DNA of 64,000 bases from Delphinapterus leucas (Eukaryota; Chordata; Mammalia; Artiodactyla; Monodontidae). Below the pieces are notes generated by a model. That model saw only the letters and a list, made by a program, of their open reading frames with translations. It was not told the origin of the DNA and ran no database searches. The stretch is taken from positions 16,232,684 through 16,296,683 of the forward strand of contig NW_022098031.1 of the NCBI RefSeq assembly GCF_002288925.2, read 5' to 3'. Below, piece after piece: positions 45,735 through 57,775 of this stretch. Within the stretch, counting starts at the first letter, position 1. Each line of letters begins with the position of its first letter. Both the position numbers and the translations under genes were made by a program.

Positions 45735-46072
45735 TTTAAATTTAATTAATTAATTAATTAATTTTTGCCTGCATTGGATCTTTGTGGCTGCGCGCGCGCG
45801 CGGACTTTCCCTAGTTGCAGTGAGCGGGGGCTACTCTTCGTTGTCGTGTGCAGGCTTCTCACTGCGGTGGCTTCTCTTGTTTTGGAGCACGGGCTCTAGG
45901 TGTGCAGGATTCAGTAGTTGTGGTTCGCGGACTCCAGAGCGCAGGCTCAGTAGTTGTGGCGCATGGGCTTAGTTGGTCCGCGGCATGTGGGATCTTCCCA
46001 GACCAGGGCTCGAACCCGTGTCCCCTGAATTGGCAGGCGGATTCTTAACCATTGCGCTACCAGGGAAGTCCC
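45735..46072 (-). mobile_element. Long CHR-type SINE
   Basis: Minus-strand long SINE with a (TTAA)n tail at about 45739-45763 and a GC alternating run 'gcgcgcgcgcgcg' at 45790-45802. A 16-bp exact TSD, TACTGACAATGATTTT, lies at 45718-45733 (ending in the T-run) and 46073-46088. Exact TSD and retained CpGs suggest a young insertion. Confidence 0.95.
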
Positions 46073-46088
46073 TACTGACAATGATTTT

Positions 46089-47104
46089 ATTACATGTTTG
46101 CTATCATGATATGGAAGAACATTTGTGATGAAATCAACTCAGGAATTAGGTGTTTCTTTAAAAGCTATAGAAATAGTATTTGCTGATTAAGAATAGACTT
46201 GGGTACCTCAAATTAAATTCTAGGGTTTCCTCCTCTAAAAAGGAACTCTTAAATTAGGTAACAAGGAATCTAAGAAGAGAATGCAGTCCTTCATATGAAC
46301 TTCAGAAAGGGATGATAGAACTCATTTGGAATTTATTCTTCCTTTTCACCACTGAAGGTATATTACTTATCCAACGGACTGTTAATGGCTGGAGGGTTAA
46401 AAAGGAAAATGAGTGTTTCTAAACTAACTCAGGCAGTGTTTCTAAAAGTCTGGTCTGTAAATTAGCTGTATCACAAACACTTAAGGTACATTTTAAAATG
46501 TGGATTATTAGGCCCAACTCCAGACACAGTGAATCAGAATCTATAGGGGATAAGGTTTAGAATGCTGCATATTAACAATCTCACAGGTGGTTGTTATGCT
46601 CTCCAAAGTTTGGGAAGCATTAGTGTAAAGAGATAGGTTAGCTTCTTGAATTAATTTTGCCGAAATTCAGGCAATGACCTTGTGATAAGAGTGCAATCAT
46701 ATTGTAGCTGTAAGGCTGGATTGTCAGTTCTTGACAGAAAAATTTCTTTCCCCAGCCCTCTAGGAATATTTAGTTTCAGTAAATTAAATGAACAAACTCT
46801 AGTATAACTCTCATATACTGTAACTGGCATCACTTCATCTAAGATTCTTTTCCTTCTTAAAAATTATGGCAATTTCCTTAATAAAAATGCTGGGTTGTAT
46901 CAGTGGATTGATTTTATATTCAATCATTTCTTCTTTTTGATAACTCTATATTAACCATTTATAGTCCATTTGGCTTCATTTTTGTAGTAGATAAATCATA
47001 TTTTAGTTAAAGCACAATAAACTAAGAATTGTATATCTAATTGATGATAACCATCTTTAGTAAGCAATGTAAAAGTAATTTATTTTTATGTTAAAAAAGT
47101 TGTA
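46089..47104. other. Upstream flank, no gene seen
   Basis: About 1 kb with no recognised exon or named repeat. Confidence 0.45.
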
Positions 47105-47105
47105 C

Positions 47106-47336
47106 TGGGCTTCCCTGGTGGCGCAGTGGTTGAGAGTGCGCCTGCCGATGCAGGGAACACCGGTTCGTGCCCTGGTCCGGGAAGATCCCACATGCCGCGG
47201 AGTGGCTGGGCCCGTGAGCCATGGCCGCTGAGCCTGCGCGTCCGGAGCCTGTGCTCCGCAACGGGAGAGGCCACAACAGTGAGAGGCCCGCGTACCGCAA
47301 AAATAAAATTAAAAAAAAGAAAAAAAAATTAAAAAA
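47106..47336 (+). mobile_element. Short CHR-type SINE
   Basis: Plus-strand short SINE with a long impure A-rich tail (47298-47336). The body is close to the subfamily norm with many CpGs. I could not define a clean TSD because of the A-rich flank. Confidence 0.92.
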
Positions 47337-47649
47337 TAAAGTCAGGGTTTTAGATTTGTTACCCTGATCTAATTTAGCCCTAAGTCTATAATAAATATTA
47401 GGGAGAAAAGCTCTCATTCACTTTCAGTGCCTCGAACAGTAAAATACAAACTCTTGAATGGAGAATTAAAGATGAACTATTTGAGAATGAGAAATAAATA
47501 TTATTTGAACGATATTTACAGTAGTCGTTATACATGAGGGGGGCTCCTGGGAACACTGTAAGCAAGTGCTTGACTCTTGAAATGACAAATAGGGAGGAAA
47601 CAGTCTGTGAAAATATCCATTTGTAGAGTTGAAATCAAACGTCCTTAGA
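47337..47649. other. Upstream flank, no gene seen
   Basis: No recognised feature. Confidence 0.4.
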
Positions 47650-47810
47650 ACTCAAAGGACGTAGCAATCATCTCATTTAATCCTTACCTTTTGGATGAGC
47701 AGTTTAATACTTAGAAACATGGCAACTTACCAAGGTCATAAAGCTAGTAAAAGGGTAGGGTCAGGACTAGCATCCAAATAACCTTGCTCTTACTTCGTTG
47801 CTCTTGCTAT
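47650..47810 (-). repeat. MIR-like ancient SINE
   Basis: 'atcatctcatttaatccttacc', 'ggatgagcagtttaat' and 'acttaccaaggtcataaagctagtaaaagg' fit a reversed MIR. Confidence 0.75.
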
Positions 47811-48034
47811 AATGTCACATTAATTCAGTAAGTCACTATATTAATGATATTGGGCATTCTTAATGTAACATGATTTGCTACTAAATTGGAAACTGTACTA
47901 ATAGTGCCACAAGTCAGAGTACTCCCTATGGCAGAGACTGCTTACTGTCTCTAAATGTATACTCTCCTTTTCTTCCATAGCAATAGAAGTTTCAGCTGAG
48001 CACATGGCTACACAACCAAACACTCCGGATTTTT
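47811..48034. other. Upstream flank, no gene seen
   Basis: No recognised feature. Confidence 0.4.
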
Positions 48035-49640
48035 TTTCTTTTTTAAAACCACTTTGAGATATAATTCACATACCGTACATTTGACTCCTTTAAAGTGTGC
48101 AATCTAATTCCTTTTAGTACATTCACAGAATTGTGCATCCATCGCCCCAATATTAGAATATCGTCGTTACCTTCCCCAAACCCCATATCCCGTAGCTGTC
48201 ACCCCAATCCCTTCAGCCCTTCAGCCCCAAGCAACCATGAATCTATTTTCTGTCTCTATAGATTTGCCTATTTCGACATTTCATTTAAGTAGAATCATAC
48301 AATATATGCTCCCTTGGGACTGGCCTCTTTGATTTTGCATAATGTTTTCAAGGTTCATCTATGTAGCATGTATCAGTATGTCATTTCTTTTTATTGAATA
48401 ATAATAATTCCATTGTATGGATATACCACACTTAATTTAATCCACTCATAGTTGATGGACATTTGATAGGTTTCCATTTTTGGACTACTATGAATAATGT
48501 TGCTGTGAACATCACATGCAATTATTTGTGTGCATATTTCCACTTCTCTTGGGTATGTACCTAGGAGTGGGATTGCTGGGTCAAATGGTCACTCTATGTC
48601 TAATCATTTGAAGAACTATCAGACTGTTTTCCAAAGTGGCTGCAGCATTTTACATTGCCACCAGCAGTCTATGAGGGTCCCAATTTCTGCACATCCTCAG
48701 CAATCCTTGTTATTATCTGTCTTTTTGACTATAGGCATCCTAGTGTGTGTAAAGTGATATCTCATTGTGGTTTTGATTTGCATTTTCCTGATGGCTAATG
48801 ATATTGAGCATCTTTTCATTTGCTTATTGGCCCTTTGTATATCTTCTTTGGATAAATGTCTATCCACATTCTTTGCCCATTTTATAATTGGATTTTAAAA
48901 TTACTGAGTTATGTGTTCTGTAAATATTTTAGATCCTAGACCTTTATCAGATAGATGATGTCCAAAAATTTTCTCCCATTGTGTGGGTTATCTTTTCACT
49001 TTTTTGTTGGTGTCCTTTGAAGCAAAAGGTTTTAAATTTCATGTCCAATTTTATCTGTTTATTCTTTTTTTGCTTGTTCTTTTGGTGTTCTAAGACATTG
49101 CTTAATCTGAGGTCCTAAAGATTTATACCTATATTTTCTTCTCAGAGTCTTATAGCTTTGGATCTTACATTTAGTCTTTGATCCATTGTGAGTTAATTTT
49201 TGTATGTGGTGTGAGGTAAGGGTCCAATTTATTTCTTTTGTATGTGGAAATTCCAGCACTACTAGTTAAAAATACTATTCCTTCCCCCATTTAATTGTCT
49301 TGGCACCCTCTTTGAAAATTAACTAATGATAACTAGGAAGACTCTCCATTTTATTCATCTCTGTATTTATCCTTATGGCAGTATCACAATGCATTGATTA
49401 ATCTAGCTTTGCAATATGATGTGAAATCGAGAAGTGTGAGTTCACCAACCTTGTTCTTCTCTCTCAGGATTGTTTTGGCTATTCTGAGATTCTTGAAATG
49501 CCTTAATAATACTAGAATTAACTTCTCAATTTTTGTAAAGAAGTCAGCTGGGATTTTGATAAGGTTGCTTGGGATCTGTAGATCAGTTTGGGAAGTAATG
49601 TCATCTTAGCAATATTGTCTCTCAATTTATGAACATGGTG
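48035..49640 (-). mobile_element. 5'-truncated old L1, reversed
   Basis: Reads as the reversed 3'UTR ('actttgagatataattcacataccgtac') into ORF2 ('taggagtgggattgctgggtcaaatgg', 'ttctttgcccattttataattgg', 'agtgtgagttcaccaaccttgttctt'). It is continuous for about 1.6 kb with many indels. Confidence 0.8.
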
Positions 49641-50382
49641 TCACACCATGGTCTATTAATCTCCCTTGCTAATACATGTGGTCATGTTCTAGGTTGTGGT
49701 CAATAGAATGTGAGCAGAAGTGATATGTGAAACTTCTTATTCATGCTCTTAAAAGGAAGGATCATGTTTATCACTCCCCCGTTTGTGTTCTTCCTTTCTG
49801 GTGGCTGAAAATTGGAGATGTTAGTGGGAGTTAGAGTTACCACCTTTTCCATAAATTGGAGTAGATGTTCTGTCTCCTCTTTTTATAAGGGCTTTAATCC
49901 CTACATGAGGCCCCACCTTTATGACCTAATCTAACTATAATCACTTCCTAAAGGTCCTACTTTCAAATACCATCACACTGGGGATTGGAGCTTCAATATG
50001 TGAATTTGGGAGCCAGTGGTACACAAAAACATTTCAGTCCATAGTATTCTGCCACTGGCTTTCCCAAATTTATATCCTTCTCACAGGCAAAATACATTCA
50101 CTCTACCTGAATAATGCCAAAACTCTTGACTCTTTCCAGCATCAATTCTAAAGTCCATCTAAATTACATATGGGTGAGACTCGAGCTATGATTCATCTTG
50201 AGGCAAAAATTCCTCTCCAGCTGTGAGTGAACATGTGAAACCAAGCAGTTCTGCACTTCTGAAATTCAATGTGAGACAGGCATAGGATAGACATTTCCAT
50301 TCTAAATGGGAGAAATGGGAGAGAAGGAATGGATGCTGGGTCCCAAGCAAGTTAAACTCTAGCAAGGCAAATCCCATTGGAT

Positions 50383-50469
50383 TTTTTTTTTTTAGTGTAA
50401 AAATTAATTAAGTGTTTATTTAAGTTTTAGTTTAATTAAGTTTTTTTAAAATTAATTTTTATTGGAGTT
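50383..50469 (-). mobile_element. Very short retroinsertion (L1-tail-like)
   Basis: An 87-bp AT-rich insert beginning with a T-run and ending 'tttttattggagtt'. It is flanked by CATTGGAT at 50375-50382 and 50470-50477. It looks like the last bases of an L1 3' end. Confidence 0.6.
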
Positions 50470-50714
50470 CATTGGATCTTAAGGTGAGAGAATAGTCCTG
50501 GTTGGATGCTCTGCCCTCCAAATCTCCTGGAGTGGCCAATACCATCCCCATGGCTCAGTGGGAACACGCAGTCTACACCACAGTTCTTCCAGTGGGCGTC
50601 ATGCCCCCACAGCTCCAGGCAGTCCCACCCCATAGCTTCCCTCCGTGGCTGTCTGGCCTGTTGAAAGTGAGGTGGTGGCCCTGAAGATCTCTGAATCACC
50701 CTCAGGGCCATTCT

Positions 50715-50908
50715 TTTTTCTTTTTTTTTTTTACATCTTTATTGGAGTATAATTGCTTTACAATGGTGTGTTAGTTTCTGCTTTATAACAAAGTGAGTCA
50801 GTTATACATATACATATGTCCCCATATCTCTTCCCTCTTGCATCTCCCTCCCTCCCTCCCTCCCTATCCCACCCCTCTAGGTGGTCACAAAGCACTGAGC
50901 TGATCTCC
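50715..50908 (-). mobile_element. 5'-truncated young L1 (about 190 bp)
   Basis: The same 3'UTR as the full-length L1 at 798, with a (CTCC)n stretch at 50856-50868. The TSD CCCTCAGGGCCATTCT or its 14-16 bp core lies at 50699-50714 and 50909-50924. The insert splits the MaLR internal region. Confidence 0.93.
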
Positions 50909-51743
50909 CCCTCAGGGCCATTCTCCCCTTATCATGAAGAATAACACATGTTCACAGCCTAATAGCACTATGGTTGAGGTCCTGTAGGGTCTAAGAAGTC
51001 TGACAGCCTTCCTTCATTTTGTCCCCTCTCCATTACTTTTAGTTCAAATCGGCAGTGCTGCTGCTGGGATGGTTGATTAGATCTGTGATTCACACCCATG
51101 TTAAACTCCTAATTGAATGGTCAGTCAGCCATACCCTTAGCATTCTCTTCTGAACACACTTTCTCATTTTTTTTATGGACAGGCTGAGAATTTTCCAAAT
51201 ATTTAAGTTCTAGTTCCTTTTTGCTCAGTAATTCTGTATTCAATTCAAATCTCTTTTCTTATATTTCACTATATGCAGTCAGAAGGAACCAAGCTACTGC
51301 TTCACATTTTTTTTGGAAATCTCCTCAGCTGAATACCCAGTTTTATCATTTGCAAGTTCTACCTTCCACAGCACACTAGAATGCAAACACAAGTTAGCCA
51401 AATTCTCTGCCACTGTATAATGAGGATAGCCTTTCCTCCAGTTTCCAATAATCTGTTCCTCATTTCCATCTGAGACCTCATCAGAATGGCCTTTTACCAT
51501 CCGCATTTCTACCAGCATTCTATTCATGATTATTTATGTATTCTCTAAGAAGATGGAGGCTTTCTCTCTAGTTTTCCTCTTTTCTTTCTGAGCTCTCACC
51601 AGCATCACCTTTAGCAGTCTCTTCATGACAGTATGAGATTTTTCTACCATGCATTTCAAAATTCTTCCATCCTCTACCCATTACCCAATTCCAAAGGTAC
51701 TTCCACATTTTTAGATATTTGTTACAGCAGCATCCTACTTCTT

Positions 51744-51956
51744 TTTTTTTTTTTTTTTTTTTGCGGTACGCAGGCCTCTCACTGTTGTGGCCTCTCCCGT
51801 TGCGGAGCACAGGCTCCGGACGCACAGGCTCAGCGGCCATGTCTCACAGGCCCAACCGCTCCGCAGCATGTGGGATCTTCCCGGACCGGGGCACAAACCC
51901 ATGTCCCCTGCATCGGCAGGCGGACTCTCAACCACTGCGCCACCAGGGAAGCCCCT
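51744..51956 (-). mobile_element. Short CHR-type SINE
   Basis: Minus-strand short SINE with a 20-base T-run. The TSD CATCCTACTTCTT (13 bp exact) is at 51731-51743 and 51957-51969. It is inserted in the MaLR internal region just before its LTR. Confidence 0.95.
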
Positions 51957-52534
51957 CATCCTACTTCTTAATACCAATTTCTTTATTAGTTAGGATTCTT
52001 CAGAGAAACAGAACCAATAGGATACACACACATATATAAGATATACATATACATATATATAGGATATACATATACATAAATTCATTTATTTCTTTATTGG
52101 CTTATGCAATTATAGAAGTTGAGAAGTCCTATGATCTGTCATCTGGAAGCTGGAGGGCTAAGAATGCCAGTGATATAAATTCCAGTCTGAGTCTGAAGAC
52201 CCAAGAACCTGCAGAAGGTGCAGATGGTGCAAGTCCCAGTCCAAAGACAGGTGAAGACTGATGATTCAATTCAAGCAGTTAATCAGGGAGAGAGAGCCAT
52301 CTCATGTTTCCTCCTCTTTTTATAAGGGCACTAATCCAATCATGAGGACCCCACCCTCATAACCTAATGTAATCCTAATTGCCCTCCAAAGGACCTACCT
52401 CCAAATTCCATGGTGCTGGGGATTAGGGCTTCAAAATATGACTTTGGCTTGGGCACCACATTCTGGTCATAGCAAAAGGTTAAATTACAACTAAGATGCA
52501 AATGAAGAAACAATTCATAAATTGAATCCTTTTA

Positions 52535-52780
52535 AAATTTATTTTATTTTTTATTGAAGTATAGTTGATTTATGATATTATATTAGTTTCAGGTGTACAA
52601 CATATTGATTCACTATTTTTATAGGTTATGCTCCATTTAAAGTTATTACAAAATAATGGCTATATGTCCCTGTGCTGTACAATATATCCTTATTGCTTAT
52701 TTATTTTATACGTAGTAGTTTGTATCTCTTAATCCCCTACCCCTACATAATTTTTTTTCCCCTACATAAATTAAATTCTT
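52535..52780 (-). mobile_element. 5'-truncated L1 3' end
   Basis: 'ttttttattgaagtatagttgatttatgat', 'tcaggtgtacaacatattgattc' and 'ccctgtgctgtacaatatatcc' are the reversed L1 3' end. It lies between the two MaLR elements. Confidence 0.8.
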
Positions 52781-52799
52781 GATCTGAGAAAATCTCCCT

Positions 52800-55700
52800 G
52801 TACTACTTGGCTTTTGCTGTGCAACCAACCACCCATATACTTGGTAGCATGCAGGGAATATAAGCTTTCATTTATTTCTTACACCTATTGTTACTAAGGC
52901 TTGACAAATCTAGTTTAGACTCAGCTGACCTTGGCTCTAAGCTGCAAGTTGGGTCCAAGTATGCCCTACATTTCTGTTATCATAAAGATCAGTGTACCTG
53001 AGGCATATCCTTCTGATGTGAAAAGCTGGAATGCAAGAGAGAAAGCTCAGTCATATAAGCACATTGCAAGCCTCTGGTCCTGTCAGGTCCATTAACATTC
53101 AATTGGCCAAAGGACATTAAATGGCCAAGCCCAAAATTAAATAGGGGCAAAATATACTCCTCTCCAGAGGAGGAAGGAAAAGAATGACTATTTGTTGAAC
53201 AATGTTTTAAATCTAATCTACTACAGCCTACTTTTTCAGTCACAAATTTTTATTCACCAACCATATGTAAAATACACTCACTTCCATTTCAAGACACCCC
53301 AAAAGTCTCATTCAGTCATGACATCAGATTTAAAGTTTAGGATCACATGATTTATATAAGTTTTAGAGTATCTCTTTGTGATTCAAAGGCCTAGAAACTT
53401 AAAGGATAAGGTATCTGCTCTCATACATTCAACATATGATGGTGGAACAAGGACAGGATAACTATAATAGAAACTTACATTTGAAAAGGAGAAGAATGAG
53501 ATACAGATAGGAGTCACTGGCTCATACCAATTTTGAAATATTGCTAGACAAGTATTTCCAAGTACCTCCACCTTGGGGGTCTGGGATGTTCCTTGATGAA
53601 GTCCTAGTTCCGTCTCTTGGAACTAGAGTTCCGTCTCTAGTCCTAGTCCCATCTGTGCTTCTTCATGGCTCTTTGCTGTGTCCTCTTGTGGCGAGGAAGG
53701 ATCTTTATTTCTTTTTAATCATCCTCCTTAGCCACTTCTGAAGAGGGCTTTTCTTTGTAGCTAAGATGATGTCATGGTCTGGTCCCTGCCTATAGAAAGT
53801 TGGGGCCCAAAGTTCTTTTTACATTTGAAAAGTCTCAGTTTCTTTTAGCTCAGGCCTGTGGTGCTTTGGCTAGACTAGCTTTCAAAAACAGTCATGGATT
53901 TTCTATGTATTGATTCCAGTCAATGCTACATACCAAAATGCTCCACAATTCTCTTTGAGATATGGTCATCCTACTTTATAGACTTAATTACAGATATTTT
54001 GGGTACCGTCAAGGTTTTCTGGGACCATATCCTTTATTTCTTTAGATCCCTTTTATCCAGGTGAAAAGATTTAGTAGATAACATCTGTAGTAGACACTGT
54101 CTACTTAAGCTTATCTCTGTGGCTGCATGATTGATACCTAATGATTAGTTGATGATAAAAGGAAGAAGTTGAGGTTTATTTATGAATGACTTAGCTCAGT
54201 ATGTGGGTCAAAGCCAAGAAAAGGATCATGTCTGCACTACAGATCCTTTCTTGGGTGGGCTTAAAAGAAAGCAGAGAAATTCTCCCAATGATCAGAACTT
54301 TGGGTGGTACACCTGGTCATCAACTTTGCATGGAAAGACAAGTTTGTTCAGGGGCCTGCAAAGAGAACTATTGTTAGACTGAGGGCCAGGAAGCCTGAGG
54401 AAAAGTTACATGGATGGACCTAAGGAGATGGGCAAAAGTGTCAAGAGTTTTGTATTACATGTGAGCACCAACCATAAAGCACACACCACAGAGGAAGTAT
54501 TGAACAAATTGACTGAATGACTACAACAGTTGGCATCAAATAGCCTCTATCCCCAGAGGTGGAACAATGAGCACATGAATGTCATAGCCACAGGGGCAGG
54601 GATGGTGGCTATACAAGGGGCCCACAGCACAGTTCCTATTTATCAAGACTGAGCTAGCTGTTACTGCTGCCAAATGTCCAACTTGCTGGGAACAGAGACC
54701 AATGCTGAGCCTGTAATATGGAATCATCCCTAGAGGAGAAACAAATGGTGGCAAGTTAAGTACCTTGGACCCTGATTCTGGAAAAGGAAATGACTCATCT
54801 TGATTACAACTGATATTACATGCATGAATTTTCCTTTCCTGCCAGCAATATCTCCACCATCTCCACCATCAAAGGGCTTACAGAGGGTTTGATCTCATGG
54901 CATAGGATCTTTTATAATATATCAAACAACAGGCCACCATTCCTAGGAGATGCTCCATTCCAGGGGGCATCTAGTGTGTAATGACTAGTTGATATGGGGT
55001 TATAAAGGTGTGGCCTCAATGCCTCAGTTTGGAACAACTCAGAGGAGCCATTTAGTTTCAGTGGATTGAAGTCTTTTTGTAAATGCATTATAGTCCAATT
55101 TCTTTCTCTGCTCAATCTTGCTTGCTTCCTTTCTTCCACAGGTTTTGATCCTGAGAGCACTTCTTTGCAGGCTAATCTCCATGTCAGAGCTGACTTTCAT
55201 GGCAGTTTGACCTGCAATACCACCTTTATCTTTTCTGAGGTTTTAACAAAGTGTGTTGCAGTTACACCCTTGATTTTGTCTTTACCCTGAGGTCAAGTAT
55301 TACTGGTAGTAGCCTAGACTTGCTTTTTCTCTGAAGTTGGAATTTGGTGATAAACAGTTTCATTTCTAACCCTGCAAGTTTCAGAATTTCTGGACTGTAT
55401 ATTTTTTCTCAACTATAATTCAGGCAGGTCTTTTTGAGTTCATCTCTTTATTATGCCTTTTTAAGTACAGCTAGCAGCAGCCCACTTTTTAACATTCTGC
55501 TTTGAAATCATCTCACCTAATTTCACAAGTTTATTAAGTACATGTTCTGCCTTCCATGTTATTGCAGGTGACAATTTTCCCAAACGTTTTTCTACTACAT
55601 AACACTGCTGCCATTTTCCCACTCTCCTTTGACAAGTACATCATTGCCTGCTGCCCATTCCCAAGGCCAGTGCTGCACAACTTAGGTTTTTGTTACAGCA

Positions 55701-56055
55701 GCACTTTAAATACCAAATTCTGTATCAGTCAAATTTTTCTGCCTTTCAAAACACTCCAAATCCTAGTATCACACAATAATCTACATATATTTTTTGTACA
55801 TTTGTGGGTTGGATGGAGTTTGGCTGATCTTGGCAGGACTCAACTGGTCTCTAAGCTGCAAGTTGGGTCTAAGTCTGCTTCACACATATCTCATCTTCCT
55901 CAAGCCAGAAACTAGCCCTGTTCTCATGCAAAAAGCAAGGGACCAAGAAACAAGCCCAACTACGCAACCCCACATCAGTAGTAGAGAAGTGTATTCCTCC
56001 TGTGGGGCAAGGGAAAGGGAGTGATCATTTGCTGAAAAATCTTCTATCTACTGTA
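52800..56055 (-). mobile_element. Second MaLR-like provirus, reversed, 3.3 kb
   Basis: Two related LTR-like blocks flank it. The left one (about 52800-53250) and the right one (about 55735-56055) share 'tctaagctgcaagttgggtc', '...tatttgttgaac' versus 'catttgctgaaa', and 'tctaatctac' versus 'tctatctac'. The internal part includes the MaLR phrase 'tttgttacagcagcactttaaataccaaattctgtatcagtc' at about 55690. An opposite-strand ERVL-like piece (54170-54890) interrupts it. No intact gene remains. Confidence 0.55.
54170..54890 (+). pseudogene. ERVL-like pol (integrase region) remnant
   Basis: Plus-strand text such as 'actgaatgactacaacagttggcatcaaatagcctc', 'actgctgccaaatgtccaac' and 'ggtggcaagttaagtaccttggacc' resembles the integrase part of ancient ERVL elements. 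It has many stops and indels and cannot be functional. The assignment is from memory of the repeat family. Confidence 0.45.
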
Positions 56056-56292
56056 TTACCAGAATGCAGAATAGAGAGATAAAGTATGGAAAACATGAAA
56101 GAACAATAATTTAATGGAGAATGGATAAAACCCGACATATGTCTAATAGGAGTTCCAGAATGAAAAATAAGCAATATTCAAACAGAAAATGCCTATGATT
56201 TTTTTCCAGAGTAAAAAACAAAGTCTTCAGATTCAAAAATTAAAATGAACTTGATGCAAGTAAAACTAAACAAAAACAACTCTCTCTTTCTC

Positions 56293-56294
<2 letters not shown>

Positions 56295-56332
<38 letters not shown>
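56295..56332. repeat. (AC)n microsatellite
   Basis: About 19 uninterrupted AC units, next to a TCTC-rich stretch. Likely length-variable between individuals. Confidence 0.97.
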
Positions 56333-56335
<3 letters not shown>

Positions 56336-56864
56336 TCTTTCTCTCTCTAAAGATACACAAACACATACCTATATGTACAGAAATTAAAATGAGTTTGATA
56401 AGAAAAATAAAAATAAATCCATACATGTATATTCATACCTATAAATACCTAGACCCATTTTCATGAGCATAAAAATATGAATCTCAGAGAAAATCTTAAA
56501 CACTAAGAGAAAAGACAGTTCCCTATTAAAGAAATGCCATTTAGGTAGAAAACTTCTCATCAGCTACAGTGTATGCAAGAAGACATTGGGAAAATATCTT
56601 CAAAGAGCTGAGGGGAAAATTACTATCAGCTTAAAATTCTGTATGCAGTTAAATTATTCAAGATGAAGGGAAAGAGATTTTTAGGAAAAGATTGAGTTTA
56701 CAGCATACTGACCTTCTCACAGCTTCTCACACAATGTACTTCAGGAAGATGAAAATTGAATTTAGAAATGAATGTAAGAAGCCATTATGAATGAGAAAAT
56801 AAATACACATAACCACTGATTAGACTGATTTTGAAGGAGGGGTGTTTTAAAAAGTAGTCGTGTG

Positions 56865-57215
56865 GACTTCCCTGGTGGTACAGTGGATAAGAATCCTCCT
56901 GCCAATCCAGGGGACACAGGTTTGATCTCTGGTCCGGGAAGATCCCACATGCCGTGGAGCAACTAAGCCCATGTACCACAACTACTGAGCCTGTGCTCTA
57001 GAGCCTATGAGTCACAACTACTGAGCCCACATGCCACAACTACTGAAGCCGGTGCCCCTAGAGCCTGTGATCTGCAACAAGAGAAGCCACCACAAGGAGA
57101 AGCTTGTGCACCGCAACGAAGAGTAGCCCCTGCTCGCCGCAACTAGAGAAAGCCCGTGCGCCTCAACGAAGACCCAATGCAGCCAAAAGTAAAATTAAAT
57201 TAAATATTAAAAAAA
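56865..57215 (+). mobile_element. Long CHR-type SINE
   Basis: Plus-strand long SINE with tail 'aaattaaattaaatattaaaaaaaa'. The diverged TSD is AAAGTAGTCGTGTG at 56851-56864 and AAAGTTGTTGTATG at 57216-57229 (three differences, two explainable by CpG decay). It is older than its neighbour at 57240. Confidence 0.9.
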
Positions 57216-57239
57216 AAAGTTGTTGTATGAATGACTTTT

Positions 57240-57443
57240 TTTGTGTGTTTGTGGTACGTGGGCCTCTCACTGTTGTGGCCGCTCCCGTTGCGGAGCACAG
57301 GCTCCAGACGCGCAGGCTCAGCGGCCATGGCTCACAGGCCCAGCCGCTCCGCGGCATGTGGGATCTTCCCAGACCGGGACACGAACCTGTGTCCCCTGCG
57401 TTAGGCAGGTGGACTCTCAACCACTGCGCCACCAGGGAATCCC
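57240..57443 (-). mobile_element. Short CHR-type SINE
   Basis: Minus-strand short SINE. A 16-bp exact TSD, TGTATGAATGACTTTT, lies at 57224-57239 and 57444-57459. Its TSD overlaps the right TSD of the long SINE at 56865, so it inserted afterwards at that SINE's 3' edge. Confidence 0.95.
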
Positions 57444-57459
57444 TGTATGAATGACTTTT

Positions 57460-57775
57460 GAGGACATCATGCTGAGTGAAATAAGCCAGTCACAGAAAAT
57501 AAATACTATAGGATTCCATTTACACAAGGTCCCTGGAGTAGTCAAATTTATAGAGACAGAAAATGTAACGGTGGTTATAAAGGGCTGGGGAAAGAGAGGA
57601 ATGGGGGGGCTGTTGTTTAATGGGTATAAAATTTCAGTTTTGCAAGGTGAAAAGAGTTCTGGAGATTGGGTGCATAACAATGTGAATATAATTAACACTA
57701 CTGAACTGTACACTTAAAAATGGTTGTGACAGTAATTTTGTTTTGCATATTTTACAATTAAAAATTAAAACAAAG
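57460..57775 (+). mobile_element. 5'-truncated L1 3' end
   Basis: 'gaggacatcatgctgagtgaaataagcc', 'ggattccatttacacaaggtcc' and 'actgaactgtacacttaaaaatgg' form an L1 ORF2 tail and 3'UTR ending in an A-rich stretch. Confidence 0.8.

Larger units (their letters stand above)
49690..52480 (-). mobile_element. Ancient MaLR-like provirus, reversed, with insertions
   Basis: The minus strand holds a MaLR-type retroelement. A right-hand LTR (about 51985-52480) begins 'attagttaggattcttcagagaaacagaacc'. The internal region (about 50046-51984) ends on the right with the MaLR phrase 'tgttacagcagcatcctacttcttaataccaatttc'. A left LTR part (about 49865-50045) carries 'cctctttttataagggctttaatcc' and 'actggggattggagcttcaatatg', matching the right LTR's 'ggggattagggcttcaaaatatg'. 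Three later insertions sit inside it: 50383-50469, 50715-50908 and a SINE at 51744-51956. I see no intact coding capacity. Confidence 0.65.

Noticed and set aside
50469..50711. An 80-codon frame in a locally GC-richer block.
   Set aside because: The block is the MaLR internal region, and the frame ends at the L1 insertion.
56295..56332. Tandem repeat considered as a CRISPR-like or satellite array.
   Set aside because: It is a plain (AC)n microsatellite; no spaced repeats occur anywhere in the window.
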